Shown here in pieces: positions 1-8,690 of a DNA stretch of 64,000 nt. The stretch is from Acidipropionibacterium timonense (GTDB lineage Bacteria; Actinomycetota; Actinomycetes; Propionibacteriales; Propionibacteriaceae). Position numbers and translations under genes: made by a program. The notes beneath the pieces were generated by a model. It did not search any database, was not told the origin of the DNA, and saw only the letters and a program-made list of their open reading frames with translations. The stretch lies in contig NZ_LR027558.1 in the NCBI RefSeq assembly GCF_900605005.1, forward strand, positions 495,501-559,500. Direction: 5' to 3'. The stretch's first letter is position 1. Every line of letters begins with the position of its first letter.

Positions 1-8
1 CGCAGGAC

Positions 9-1645
9 ATGTCCGCACTTCTCGACCGCCTGCTGGCTGGACGGGAGAACGAGGTCGTCGAGTTCAAGACGGCGGCACGGCAATTCTCCGAGGAGAGGAC
101 CGGTGAGTACGTCTCCGCGCCGAACAATGAGGCCAATCTGCGCGGAGTCGAAGCGGGCTGGCTCGTGTTCGGGGTCTCCGATGATCGTCGCGCGGTAGGC
201 ACGGAACACCTGAGCGCTGTCGAACAGTGTCAGCGATTGAAATTGCACCTCAGTCAATCGATCGATCAAGGGCTTACCGTACGTGACATCCATGAAGTCG
301 TGTATTCAGGTAAGCGCGTGGTGCTGTTGGAGATTCCGGCGGCGCCACGTGGTATTCCGATATCTTGGAAAGGGGACTACCGGGCGCGAGCCGGACAGAG
401 TCTGGTACCGCTCTCACTCGACAAGCTGGACGAGATCCGTCGGCAGACGATCAACGTGGACTGGTCGGCCGTCGTCGTGCCGGAGGCCACCCTGGAGCAT
501 CTTGACCCGGCCGCCATTGCTCGAGCTCGTCAGGGCTTCAAGGAGCGATATGCGTCGCGCATCCCGAACCGGACATCGATGGCTGGAGCGATGAAACCTT
601 CCTCGCCAGGGCCAGGTTGACCCGCGACGGCAAGCTCACGCGGGCCGCGCTGCTGTTGCTCGGGGCGGGCACCTCGACGCACCTCCTGACTCCCCACCCG
701 GCGCAGATGACCTGGAAGCTCATGGGGGAGCAACGGGCGTACGAGCACTTCCATCCCCCGTTCCTGCTCAGCGCCACAGAACTCGCCAGTCGCATCCGCA
801 ACGTGCAGCTCCGGCTCATGCCTCCCGATGAGCTGATCTACCGGGAGGTGAGCAAGTACGATGAGCGGAGCCTGCTCGAGGCGATCTACAACTGCATTGC
901 GCACCAAGACTATTCGACATGTTCCCGGATCATCGTCACCGAGTATCCGGACCGTATCACCTTCGAGAGCGACGGTGAGTTCTTTGACGGCGTTCCGGAT
1001 GACTACGTGCTGGACGAACGGACTCCGCACCGGTACCGCCACCCCTGCCTCGTAGAGGCGATGACCGAGCTTCATCTCATCGATCAGATGGGTTACGGTA
1101 TCCACCGTATGGTTCGGGATCAGATGCGCAGGTTCCTACCATTGCCCGACTACGATCTCAGCTCACCCGGAGTCGTGAAGCTCACGATCCCTGGTGCGGT
1201 CATCGATCAGGCCTACTCCCAGATGCTCATGATTCGCACCGACCTGCCCCTGGACGATGTCCTTGCCCTGGACCGGGTGCAGAAGCGGCTCGACATCAGC
1301 CCTGCAGCCATCGCGCACCTGCGGAAGGAGAAGCTCATCGAGGGGAGGCAGCCGCACCTACGCGTGTCCGAGGCGATCGCTGGTGCCACGGGCAAGCTCG
1401 CTGACTACGTGCGCACGCGTCCCCAGACCGATGCGCACTACGCGACACTGGTCAAGGACTTCCTGCGCCGCAACGGGTGCGCATCCCGTGCGGACATCAA
1501 CACGCTGCTTGTGCCCTTGTTGCCCGAGGTCTTGACGGAGCAGCAGAAGCTCACCAAGGTGTCCAACCTCCTGTCGAAGCTCAAGAGGGAGGGATCGATC
1601 GTCAACACCGGAACTCGTGGCAGGCCGAGGTGGGTGCTTGTCTAG
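9..1645 (+). pseudogene. AlbA_2 (Schlafen-type) ATP-binding regulator, frameshifted
   Basis: One gene is split into two reading frames: 9-620 carries the AlbA_2 domain (VEFK near residue 17, NEANLRG, GWLVFGV) and the frame running to 1645 carries the ATP-binding half and a C-terminal winged-helix-like part. The join is at the C-tract 563-565: adding one C gives the continuous reading ...SRIPEPDIDGWSDETFLARAR into LTRDGKLT, as expected for the family. Family members are putative transcriptional regulators or helicase-related proteins with unclear roles. The base composition is visibly less GC-rich and the codon choice less biased than in neighbours, which suggests acquisition. The defect could be a real mutation or a homopolymer sequencing error. 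ATG at 9 is accepted as start, but the window edge leaves it open. Confidence 0.75.
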
Positions 1646-1863
1646 ACTCGGGGTCCGAGCGCGCGCTGCACGAATGAAATACAGCCGGGCATCGGAGAAT
1701 TCCCTAGTCGTCACGGTGTCGCCTTTTGTAGATCGGCTCACGCATGACGCACTCCAAGAAAAGAGGACCGCATGATGCGGGCTTCCGTTCGAGACCTGGC
1801 AGCGCTGGACCGACGCGGTCGATCTCATCGCGTTTGACCGTGTCGGTCCGGCCCGGCGTCGCC

Positions 1864-2913
1864 TCAGCGTCGGGGGTCGATGGCGATCTTGATCCCCGCG
1901 TGGCCGGTGACGGCGTCGATGGCCTCGCGCCACTGGGACAGCCCGAAGGTGTGGGTGACGATCGGCTTCTCGTCGATGGTCCCGGCGGCGAGCATGTCGA
2001 CGGCTCGGTGGACGTCGGCTCGGCGGGCGTTGGAGCCGCCGCTCACGGTGAGTTCGTTGTAGTGGACGGTGTTCGGCTGGACCGTCGCCGAGCTGCCCTT
2101 GGGGAACCCGGCGAACCAGCTCACCCGGCCGCCCGGGGCGGCCAGGTCGAGGGACTGGTCGGCGATCTCGTTGCGTCCGATGGCGACGACGACGACGTCG
2201 GCCCCCCACCCGCCGGTGACCTCGGCGACGGTGGCGACCAAGGAGTCGGGGGAGGCCGTGAGTGCCCCGAGGGCGGTGGCCCGCTCCCGGCGATCGGCGT
2301 GCTTCTCGCAGAGGATGACCTGTCGTGCCCCGCAGGCCAGTGCCAGCTGGGTGTGCAGCAGGCCGATGGCCCCGCCGCCGATGACGACGACGGTCTCACC
2401 CGGGTTGACCCCGCCGTGCCGGGTATGACCGTTGAGGACGCACGACAACGGCTCCGACAGGGCCAACCGGTTGGCGGGCAGCTCCCGCGGGCTGACGATG
2501 ACGTTGCCGCGGCTCACCGCCCGGGCCGGCACGAGGAGGTACGGCGCCAGACCGCCGTCGATCCCGTAGCCGATGAGCTCCATCGACTCGCACAGGTGTT
2601 CCCGGCCCGCCAGGCAGGCCCGGCACACCCCGCACGACAGGACGATGGACACCGTCGCCTGGCAGCCGGGAGCCAGGCCCGTGACGCCCTCGCCGACCGC
2701 CTCGATGCGCCCGGCGACCTCGTGGCCGAGGGTCACCCCGGGGCGCACCCCGCTCGTCTTCTGGCCGCTGATGATGCGTAGGTCGGTGCCGCAGATCGTC
2801 GTCGCCTCGACTGCCAGGAGCACCTCGCCGGGGCCGGGTGTCGGAACGGGCTTGTCGGTGAGGGCGACCTCCCCGGGGCCGAGCAGGGTGAGGGCGGGCA
2901 TGGAGTTCGACAT
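1864..2913 (-). CDS. Zinc-dependent medium-chain alcohol dehydrogenase
   Basis: A 349-residue NAD(P)-dependent MDR dehydrogenase of the sorbitol/threonine/galactitol-1-phosphate dehydrogenase type. The catalytic zinc ligands are visible in the N-terminal domain (CGTDLR, then GHEVAG), the four structural-zinc cysteines are in CGVCRACLAGREHLC, and the Rossmann glycines are in VVIGGGAIGLL. The ATG at 2913 is preceded by GAAGGAG at the right spacing, so it is preferred over the longer ORF start at 2934. It is transcribed divergently from the dihydroxyacetone-type kinase. By context it probably oxidises a polyol or polyol phosphate to the ketose used by the downstream kinase. The exact substrate cannot be read from sequence. 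Confidence 0.85.
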   Translation of the reverse strand: MSNSMPALTLLGPGEVALTDKPVPTPGPGEVLLAVEATTICGTDLRIISGQKTSGVRPGVTLGHEVAGRIEAVGEGVTGLAPGCQATVSIVLSCGVCRACLAGREHLCESMELIGYGIDGGLAPYLLVPARAVSRGNVIVSPRELPANRLALSEPLSCVLNGHTRHGGVNPGETVVVIGGGAIGLLHTQLALACGARQVILCEKHADRRERATALGALTASPDSLVATVAEVTGGWGADVVVVAIGRNEIADQSLDLAAPGGRVSWFAGFPKGSSATVQPNTVHYNELTVSGGSNARRADVHRAVDMLAAGTIDEKPIVTHTFGLSQWREAIDAVTGHAGIKIAIDPRR

Positions 2914-2934
2914 CGTGGCGTCTCCTTCGAGCAC

Positions 2935-3056
2935 GAAGTAACATGAGTCATGATGATTCTCTCATCGTTGATGATGATCATCGCGGTAATCCACATCACA
3001 CCGCCACTCGCCCGGACCACGGTGGCCCGGACCGACCCATGGGAGGCACGTCCGTC
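2935..3056. promoter_or_regulatory. Divergent promoter/operator region, dehydrogenase vs kinase
   Basis: A comparatively AT-rich gap between two divergent genes. It contains a perfect 10-bp palindrome GATGATCATC (2973-2982), a TCATGA palindrome (2949-2954) and the inverted pair ATGAG (2943-2947) / CTCAT (2961-2965). These are plausible regulator sites, but none matches the DeoR-type repeat at 6887-6905, so a different regulator may act here. Confidence 0.35.
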
Positions 3057-4748
3057 ATGACCCGACTCGTCAACGATCCCGTCGATTTCCCGGCCCAGGC
3101 CGTCGCTGGCCTGGCCAGCGCCTTCCCGAACCATCTGCGACCGGTGTTCGGTGGCGTCGTGCGCGCGACCCGCACCGAGCCCGGCAAGGTGGCCCTCGTC
3201 GTCGGCGGCGGGTCGGGCCACTACCCGGCCTTCGCCGGCTGGGTCGGCCAGGGATTCGCCGACGGGGCGGTGTGCGGCAACATCTTCGCCTCGCCCTCGG
3301 CCGCCCAGGCGCACGCCGTGTGCAAGGCCGCCGATCGCGGCGCCGGGGTCCTCATCGGCTTCGGCAACTACGCCGGTGACGTCCTGCACTTCGGACAGGC
3401 CGCCGAACGACTGCGCAACGAGGGCATCGACGCCCGCTGCATCCTTGTCACCGACGACATCGCCTCGGCCGGGCCCGACGAGCACACCAAGCGCCGCGGC
3501 ATCGCCGGTGACCTGCCGGTGTTCAAGGTCACCGCAGCCGCCTGCGAGCAGGGCCTGGGCATCGACGAGGTGGAGCAGGTCTTCCAGCGCGTCAACGACC
3601 GCACCCGCTCCTTCGGCGTCGCCTTCAGCGGCTGCACCCTGCCGGGCGCCGACGGCCCGCTGTTCCGCGTCGAGCCCGGTCAGATGGGCGTGGGCATGGG
3701 TATTCACGGGGAGCCCGGCATCCACGACGCCGCCCTGGGCACCTCCGACGACGTCGCCGCCCTCCTCGTCGAGGGGCTGCTCGCCGACCGCCCCGAGAAC
3801 CCGGGCAGCCGGGTCGTCCCCGTCGTCAACGGCCTGGGCGACACCAAGTACGAGGAGCTCTTCGTCCTGTGGAACGATATCCGCCGTCGGCTCGTCGACG
3901 CCGGTCTGGAGGTCGTCGACCCGCAGGTCGGCGAGTTCGTCACGAGCCTCGACATGGCCGGCGTCTCGCTCACCCTGGTGTGGCTCGACGAGGTCATCGA
4001 ACCGCTGTGGCTGGCCCCCTGTGACACCCCGGCCTTCCGTCGCGGGGCCGTCGACGCCGCCGCCCTCGACACCACCGAGCTGCCCCAGGAGGCCGAGCAG
4101 GTGAGCGTCGCCGAGCCCGGGACCGAGGCCTCGTGGCAGGTCGCCGGCAGGGTCGTCGAGGTGCTCGACGCCGTCGGCGCGGTGCTGGCGGCCCAGCAGG
4201 AGGAGCTCGGCCGGCTCGACGCCGTCGCCGGGGACGGGGACCACGGCATCGGCATGGCGAGGGGGTCGGCCGCCGCGGCCGCCGAGGCATCGCGTGTCGC
4301 GTCCCAGGACGCCGGCGCGGCGACCACCCTCACCGCTGCCGGTGCCGCCTGGTCGGAGCACGCCGGGGGCACCTCCGGTGCCCTGTGGGGTGCCCTGCTC
4401 ACCGCCGTCGGGTCGCAGCTCGGAGACGACCGCGGAGCCGACGAGGTCGACCTGCCCGAGGCCTTCGCCGCCGCCCTCGACGCCGTCGTGCGACTCGGTG
4501 GGGCGCAGGTCGGGGACAAGACGATGGTCGACTCGATGAGCCCCTTCGTCGCCGCCCTCCGGTCCGACGCAGCCTGGGCCGAGGCGGTGTCCGCGGCCCG
4601 GGCCGGGGCAGACTCGACCAAGGACCTCGTCGCCCGTCTGGGACGTGCGCGGCCGCTGGGGGAGCGGTCCCTGGGCACCCCCGACCCCGGTGCGGTGTCC
4701 TTTGTCACGGTCGTCGAGACGGTCGGACACGCCCTCGGCAAGGACTGA
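3057..4748 (+). CDS. Fused DhaK-DhaL kinase (dihydroxyacetone / erythrulose kinase family)
   Basis: A 563-residue ATP-dependent kinase joining both Dha domains. The DhaK part (about residues 1-330) has GGGSGHYPAFAGWVG, which binds the phospho end of the substrate, and the substrate-linking histidine H217 in GMGIHGEPGI. The DhaL part (about 360-563) has the nucleotide/Mg motif DGDHGIGM. Single-chain DhaKL enzymes use ATP, unlike the PTS-dependent split form; no DhaM is nearby. In mycobacteria related proteins (DerK) phosphorylate D-erythrulose, which fits the RpiB-family isomerase in this cluster; dihydroxyacetone remains possible. Start ATG 3057 follows GGGAGGCA; the longer frame from 2943 has no such site and would cover the divergent promoter. 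Confidence 0.85.
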   Translation: MTRLVNDPVDFPAQAVAGLASAFPNHLRPVFGGVVRATRTEPGKVALVVGGGSGHYPAFAGWVGQGFADGAVCGNIFASPSAAQAHAVCKAADRGAGVLIGFGNYAGDVLHFGQAAERLRNEGIDARCILVTDDIASAGPDEHTKRRGIAGDLPVFKVTAAACEQGLGIDEVEQVFQRVNDRTRSFGVAFSGCTLPGADGPLFRVEPGQMGVGMGIHGEPGIHDAALGTSDDVAALLVEGLLADRPENPGSRVVPVVNGLGDTKYEELFVLWNDIRRRLVDAGLEVVDPQVGEFVTSLDMAGVSLTLVWLDEVIEPLWLAPCDTPAFRRGAVDAAALDTTELPQEAEQVSVAEPGTEASWQVAGRVVEVLDAVGAVLAAQQEELGRLDAVAGDGDHGIGMARGSAAAAAEASRVASQDAGAATTLTAAGAAWSEHAGGTSGALWGALLTAVGSQLGDDRGADEVDLPEAFAAALDAVVRLGGAQVGDKTMVDSMSPFVAALRSDAAWAEAVSAARAGADSTKDLVARLGRARPLGERSLGTPDPGAVSFVTVVETVGHALGKD

Positions 4749-4875
4749 ACGGCCGGCCCATGAGGTCGTCGAGCCCCCGCCTCATCCAGCGGGACGTCCC
4801 CCGTGCCGGCGGCGCCGGTCCGGTGCGGGGCTTCCCGACCGCGGGCTCGGTCGGCCGAGGTGCGGCGGACGGACG

Positions 4876-5379
4876 TCAGCGGGCCGTGACCGGAGGCTTG
4901 GCGCTCCACGGGAAGACGATCCACCTGTCGGTGACCCGCCACTGGAAGTCCGGCTGCACCACGGTGCGCGGCTTCGTGTAGAGCACCGCCGAGCGGACGT
5001 CGGCCCCGAACCCGCGCAGCAGCTTGAGGACGAGCGCCAGGGTCCGCCCCGAGTCGGCGACGTCGTCGACGACGAGGATTCGCTTGCCGCGGATCGAGTC
5101 GGTGTCGAGCATCGGGGCCAGCAGCACCGGGTCGGCCAGGGTCTCCTCGACGTCGGTGTAGAACTCGACGTTGATGGCGTCGGTGAGCTTGACGCCCAGG
5201 GAGTAGGTGAGCGCCCCACCGGGGATCATGCCGCCGCGTGCCACGGCGATGAGGACCTCGGGGCGGAACCCGGAGTCGGCGACCTGTCGAGCGAGCTCCT
5301 CCTGGGCCTGTCCGAAGAGATCCCAGGTGAGCACCTCCTTGTCGGTGAGGTCGGTGGAGTCTGCGTGGTACGCGGTCAT
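4876..5379 (-). CDS. Phosphoribosyltransferase domain protein
   Basis: A 167-residue type I phosphoribosyltransferase fold. The PRPP-binding signature ILVVDDVADSGRTL is near residue 90 and an N-terminal VARGGMIPGG loop is present. It probably attaches ribose 5-phosphate to a purine base (xanthine/guanine type), but specificity is not clear. ATG 5379 is chosen because a TAGGGT box (complement of 5386-5391) sits 6 nt upstream with no ribosome binding site, the leaderless layout seen repeatedly here. It converges with the kinase gene and has no obvious link to the sugar cluster. Confidence 0.75.
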   Translation of the reverse strand: MTAYHADSTDLTDKEVLTWDLFGQAQEELARQVADSGFRPEVLIAVARGGMIPGGALTYSLGVKLTDAINVEFYTDVEETLADPVLLAPMLDTDSIRGKRILVVDDVADSGRTLALVLKLLRGFGADVRSAVLYTKPRTVVQPDFQWRVTDRWIVFPWSAKPPVTAR

Positions 5380-5427
5380 GGGCACACCCTACCGATGCCC
5401 CTGCGCTCCCGACCTGGCACCCGGGGC

Positions 5428-5925
5428 TCAGTCGAGGACGAGCTGGTACAGGACGACCTCACGCCAGCTGTCGAACTTGCGCGCGGCCTGGGGGATCCGG
5501 CCCACCTCGCGGAACCCGAGCCGGGCGTGGAAGCGCAGGCTGGCCTCGTTGTCGGCGTCGATGACCGCGACGAAGCAGTGGATCGCCGCCGCCCTCGCCC
5601 GCGCGGTGAGTTCGGCCATGAGGGCCGTGCCGACCCCCTGTCCGCGGACCTCGTCACACAGCCAGATGCTCGTCTCGGCCGTCGGGTCGTAGCCGGGCAG
5701 GTCACGGAACTGGTGATGGCAGGCGTAACCGACGGGTTCCCCGTCGATCTCGGCGACGAGCACCGGCCGTCCCTGGGCGACGAGGTCGGTCCACCAGGCG
5801 GTGCGTTGGTCGACGGTCGCCTCGACGAGGGCGTAGGACGAGGTCGTCCGCACTGCGGCGCTGTTGTACAGGGCGGTCATGGCCGGGATGTCCTCGGCCC
5901 TCATGTCACGGATGAGGGTGCTCAC
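5428..5925 (-). CDS. GNAT N-acetyltransferase, phosphinothricin acetyltransferase-like
   Basis: A 165-residue acetyl-CoA-dependent acetyltransferase. The acetyl-CoA loop is in RGQGVGTALM (about residue 93), the N-terminus reads IRDMRAEDIPAMTALYN, and the C-terminal part has NEASLRFHARLGFREVG, typical of the Pat/Bar-like N-acyltransferase subgroup that acetylates small amines or methionine derivatives. GTG 5925 is chosen as start: a TAGGCT box (complement of 5933-5938) lies 7 nt upstream, so a leaderless message is likely. It lies upstream of, and divergent from, the DeoR gene. The physiological substrate is unknown. Confidence 0.8.
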   Translation of the reverse strand: MSTLIRDMRAEDIPAMTALYNSAAVRTTSSYALVEATVDQRTAWWTDLVAQGRPVLVAEIDGEPVGYACHHQFRDLPGYDPTAETSIWLCDEVRGQGVGTALMAELTARARAAAIHCFVAVIDADNEASLRFHARLGFREVGRIPQAARKFDSWREVVLYQLVLD

Positions 5926-6042
5926 GGCCGGTAGCCTACGGTCGCGTCCACCCCGTCCCGTCGCCGTCTCGGCACCCGGCGGACCACGGTCGCGACGGCG
6001 ACATCGGTCCCCACCCACCACCCCGGAGAACCAGAGGCACTC

Positions 6043-6858
6043 ATGAGCACCAAGAAGCCATCCGCACCGGTCGGACCGCGGGCCCGTCAGCTCGCGATCG
6101 CCCAGGCCGTCATCCGCAACGGCTCGGCGAGCATCGACGAGCTCGTCGCCCTCACCGGGGTCTCGGCCATGACGGTGTACCGCGACCTCACCTCCCTCGA
6201 GGACAGTGGTGTCCTGCAGCGCCATCGCGGGCTCGTCGTCGCGGTCGCCAGTGGACTGCACGAGGCCGACGCCGAGTTCCGGCTCGAGCAGAGCTCTGCC
6301 GAGAAGCGTGCCGTGGCGGCCTGCGCCGGCCAGCTCATCGGTGCGGGCAGCTCGATCATGCTCGACGACTCCACCTCGGCGGTGTGGGTGCTGCGGTCCC
6401 TGCCGGATCTGTCGGCGGTGACGGTCGTGACGAACTCCCTCCTCGTGGCCAGGGAGGTCACCGATGTCGCCAGGTCCGAACGGCTCGTCGTCACCGGGGG
6501 GGAGTACCAGGCCTGGGCCCACGCCCTCATGGGGCCCGCCGCGGTGCGCACCATCCGCTCCATGCACGCCGACACGTGCATCGTCTCGGCCTCGGGCATC
6601 TTCGAGACGGGCTGCTACCACCCCTACCAGGAGGTCGTCGAGGTCAAGCGGGCCATGCTCGACTCGGCCGAGTCCAAGGTGCTCCTGCTCGACCACACGA
6701 AGTTCAACCGTCGTGCCCTCTTCAAGTTCGCTGATCTGCAGGAGTTCGACCACGTCATCGTCGACGCGCTCACCCCGGCGACCGTCATCACGCACCTCGA
6801 GGGACTGGGGGTCCAGGTGACCGTCGCCACCGGCGAGGGTGAGAATCCCAACATCTGA
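6043..6858 (+). CDS. DeoR/GlpR-family transcriptional repressor
   Basis: A 271-residue regulator. The N-terminal winged helix (about residues 12-66) includes GSASIDELVALTGVSAMTVYRDL, and a C-terminal DeoR sensor domain follows (LDDSTSAVWVL, VVTNS, LLLDHTKF), of the sugar-phosphate-binding ISOCOT fold. Family members repress sugar catabolic operons and are released by a phosphorylated intermediate. It sits directly upstream of the isomerase-permease-kinase genes, with a 19-bp inverted repeat (6887-6905) in the gap, so it is the likely local repressor. The effector is unknown; a tetrulose or pentulose phosphate would fit. Confidence 0.88.
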   Translation: MSTKKPSAPVGPRARQLAIAQAVIRNGSASIDELVALTGVSAMTVYRDLTSLEDSGVLQRHRGLVVAVASGLHEADAEFRLEQSSAEKRAVAACAGQLIGAGSSIMLDDSTSAVWVLRSLPDLSAVTVVTNSLLVAREVTDVARSERLVVTGGEYQAWAHALMGPAAVRTIRSMHADTCIVSASGIFETGCYHPYQEVVEVKRAMLDSAESKVLLLDHTKFNRRALFKFADLQEFDHVIVDALTPATVITHLEGLGVQVTVATGEGENPNI

Positions 6859-6864
6859 GCGCAA

Positions 6865-6905
6865 TTCACAGAGTTTCATGGTGTCTCTAACACAAGTCGT
6901 GTTAG
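6865..6905 (+). promoter_or_regulatory. Promoter of the isomerase operon with overlapping operator
   Basis: A -35-like TTCACA (6865-6870), a 17-nt spacer and a -10-like TAACAC (6888-6893) precede the RpiB-family gene. A perfect inverted repeat CTAACAC (6887-6893), 5-nt spacer, GTGTTAG (6899-6905) covers the -10 box. A repressor bound there would block RNA polymerase; the adjacent DeoR protein is the obvious candidate. The repeat is read directly; its function is inferred. Confidence 0.6.
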
Positions 6906-6960
6906 TTTCTGGTCTGTCGGGCGATGGCCCGACGGCTCGCAACGAGGCACCGGAGGAACC

Positions 6961-7458
6961 ATGGGATTTCGTATCGTCGTCGCCGCCGATCCGGCCGGCG
7001 TCGACTACAAGGACACCATCAAGGCCGATCTGGAGGCCGACCCCAGGGTCGACGAGGTCATCGACGTCGGCGTGACCAAGGGGGAGAACACCCTCTACCC
7101 GCACGTCGGCATCGCCGGGGCCAGGCTCATCGTCGAGGGGAAGGCCGACCGCGGCATCTTCTTCTGCGGCACGGGCATGGGCATGGCCATCTCGGCCAAC
7201 AAGGTGCCGGGCATCCGGGCCTGCACCGCCCACGACAGCTTCTCGGTGGAGCGTCTCATCATGTCGAACGACGCCCACGTCCTGTGCCTCGGCCAGCGTG
7301 TCATCGGTCGTGAGCTCGCCCGGCGTCTGGCCCGCGAGTTCCTCGACTACACCTTCGACCCGTCGTCCCACTCCAAGGCCAACGTCGACCTCATCGAGGC
7401 CTACGAGAAGGGCGCCGTCGACGGTGCCCAGATCGCCGGAGCCGGCGAGAGCTGCTGA
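6961..7458 (+). CDS. RpiB/LacAB-family sugar-phosphate isomerase (D-erythrulose-4-phosphate isomerase-like)
   Basis: A 165-residue isomerase. The enediol-forming cysteine C69 is in [15 protein letters not shown], and the family motif [26 protein letters not shown] follows. Normal RpiB proteins have an N-terminal D-H-A-G that contacts the sugar ring; here it is D-P-A-G (residues 10-13). The same general type occurs in the mycobacterial DerI/EryI enzymes, which interconvert D-erythrulose 4-phosphate and D-erythrose 4-phosphate, a transketolase substrate. ATG 6961 follows GGAGGAACC. It is the first gene after the predicted operator. Ribose-5-phosphate isomerase activity cannot be ruled out. Confidence 0.8.
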   Translation: MGFRIVVAADPAGVDYKDTIKADLEADPRVDEVIDVGVTKGENTLYPHVGIAGARLIVEGKADRGIFFCGTGMGMAISANKVPGIRACTAHDSFSVERLIMSNDAHVLCLGQRVIGRELARRLAREFLDYTFDPSSHSKANVDLIEAYEKGAVDGAQIAGAGESC

Positions 7459-7465
7459 CCCCGGC

Positions 7466-7528
7466 CCCGGGCGGACGTCGCGAGGGCGTCCGTCCGGGTC
7501 GGTCCGCCGGCGCGGGAGCCGGTGGACC
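7466..7528 (+). other. Two tandem hairpins between isomerase and membrane-protein genes
   Basis: Two back-to-back stems: 7466-7477 with 7487-7498 (12 bp, one mismatch) and 7501-7511 with 7518-7528 (11 bp, one mismatch). There is no T tract. They may dampen readthrough or protect the upstream mRNA, which would raise isomerase expression relative to the membrane protein. Confidence 0.55.
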
Positions 7529-7577
7529 ATCACCATCACCCGGCGCGGGGCCTACCCGCCAGACCTGAGGAACACAG

Positions 7578-8657
7578 TTGTTCACAGCATCCATCGGAGT
7601 CTTCCTCTTCGGACTCCTCGCCGCCATCGCAGGTGGCGCAGTCGGTGCCGCCATCGGCGGCAACTACGCCTTCGTCCTCACCGGTTTCGCCGTCCTGGCA
7701 TCCTGGGGCATGTTCGCGGCCACGGGCAACACCTTCGGCTTCGACTACCTGGCCTTCGGCCCGTTCATGGGCCCGCACATCGCCTTCGCCGGTGGGGTGG
7801 CCGGTGCCATCTACGCCCGCTACCGCGGTCACCTCGGTGACGGCAAGGACGTCAACACGCCGCTGGCCGGCCTGGGGCGCCCGGACATCCTCCTCGTCGG
7901 TGCCGTCTTCGGTGTCTTCGGCTACCTGTGCCAGATGGGCGTGGCCAACCTCCCCTGGTTCGGCAAGCACACCGACTCCGTCGCCCTCACCGTCCTGCTG
8001 TCCAACCTCCTGGCGCGCCTCGTCTTCGGTGGTGTTCCCGGCAAGGGTCTGTTCCACGGTTCACTTCACAACCCCGAGCTCTTCCACGAGGGGGCCACGA
8101 GCTTCCCGGCCAAGATCAAGCCCGGCCCCAACGGTCGCTGGCTGGAGTGGCAGGAGAAGCCGAGCCAGCTCATCACCATCGGCTCGCTCTTCGGCATCCT
8201 CGCCGGCGGTGCCTCGCTCTTCCTGGCGGCCAACGTCGGTGCCCGCCTCACCAAGCTCGGGTTCGCCAACAGCCTGGCCGCCGCGAACGCCAATTCCTTC
8301 ACCTTCGGCATCTCGGCCGTCATCATTCTCTTCCTCATCACGAACCGGAACATGCCGGTCCAGCACCACGTGACGAACATCGCCGGCCTGGCCGCCATCC
8401 AGTTCTTCCCGCTGCTCATGGGCAAGACCTTCGCGACGTACACCTGGACCGCCACGAGCACGTGGGACTCCCACACCTGGCTCATGGCCTTCCTGGCCCT
8501 CGTCATCGCCGCGATCTTCGGCATCTTCGCCGCCGGTCTGGCCGAGTTCTGCGCCCGCCTCTGGTACGACCGCGGCACGAGCCACATCGACCCGCCGGCC
8601 GCCGCCATCTGGCTGTCCAACACCGTCGTCGTCACCCTGGCAGCCCTGCTGTCCTGA
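7578..8657 (+). CDS. Multi-spanning membrane protein of unknown function, putative permease
   Basis: A 359-residue, strongly hydrophobic protein with about ten predicted membrane segments, from residues ~5-28 to the extreme C-terminus. A conserved-looking loop SLHNPELFHEG and a charged stretch around residues 180-195 lie between segments. I do not recognise the family. It is the only membrane protein inside the cluster, which has no ABC or PTS system, so uptake of the cluster's substrate is a fair guess and no more. TTG 7578 is the start because GAGGA at 7567-7571 is correctly placed and no in-frame ATG or GTG is suitable. The HAD phosphatase gene follows after 33 nt. Confidence 0.7.
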   Translation: MFTASIGVFLFGLLAAIAGGAVGAAIGGNYAFVLTGFAVLASWGMFAATGNTFGFDYLAFGPFMGPHIAFAGGVAGAIYARYRGHLGDGKDVNTPLAGLGRPDILLVGAVFGVFGYLCQMGVANLPWFGKHTDSVALTVLLSNLLARLVFGGVPGKGLFHGSLHNPELFHEGATSFPAKIKPGPNGRWLEWQEKPSQLITIGSLFGILAGGASLFLAANVGARLTKLGFANSLAAANANSFTFGISAVIILFLITNRNMPVQHHVTNIAGLAAIQFFPLLMGKTFATYTWTATSTWDSHTWLMAFLALVIAAIFGIFAAGLAEFCARLWYDRGTSHIDPPAAAIWLSNTVVVTLAALLS

Positions 8658-8690
8658 CGACCTCCACCCCCTCATCCCAAGGAGCACACC

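Noticed and set aside
2983..3000. Possible CRP half-site near CCACATCACA upstream of DhaKL
   Set aside because: No inverted partner at the proper spacing.
2733..4730. A 665-codon minus-strand frame opposite DhaKL
   Set aside because: Same shadow pattern; it also overlaps the divergent dehydrogenase start.
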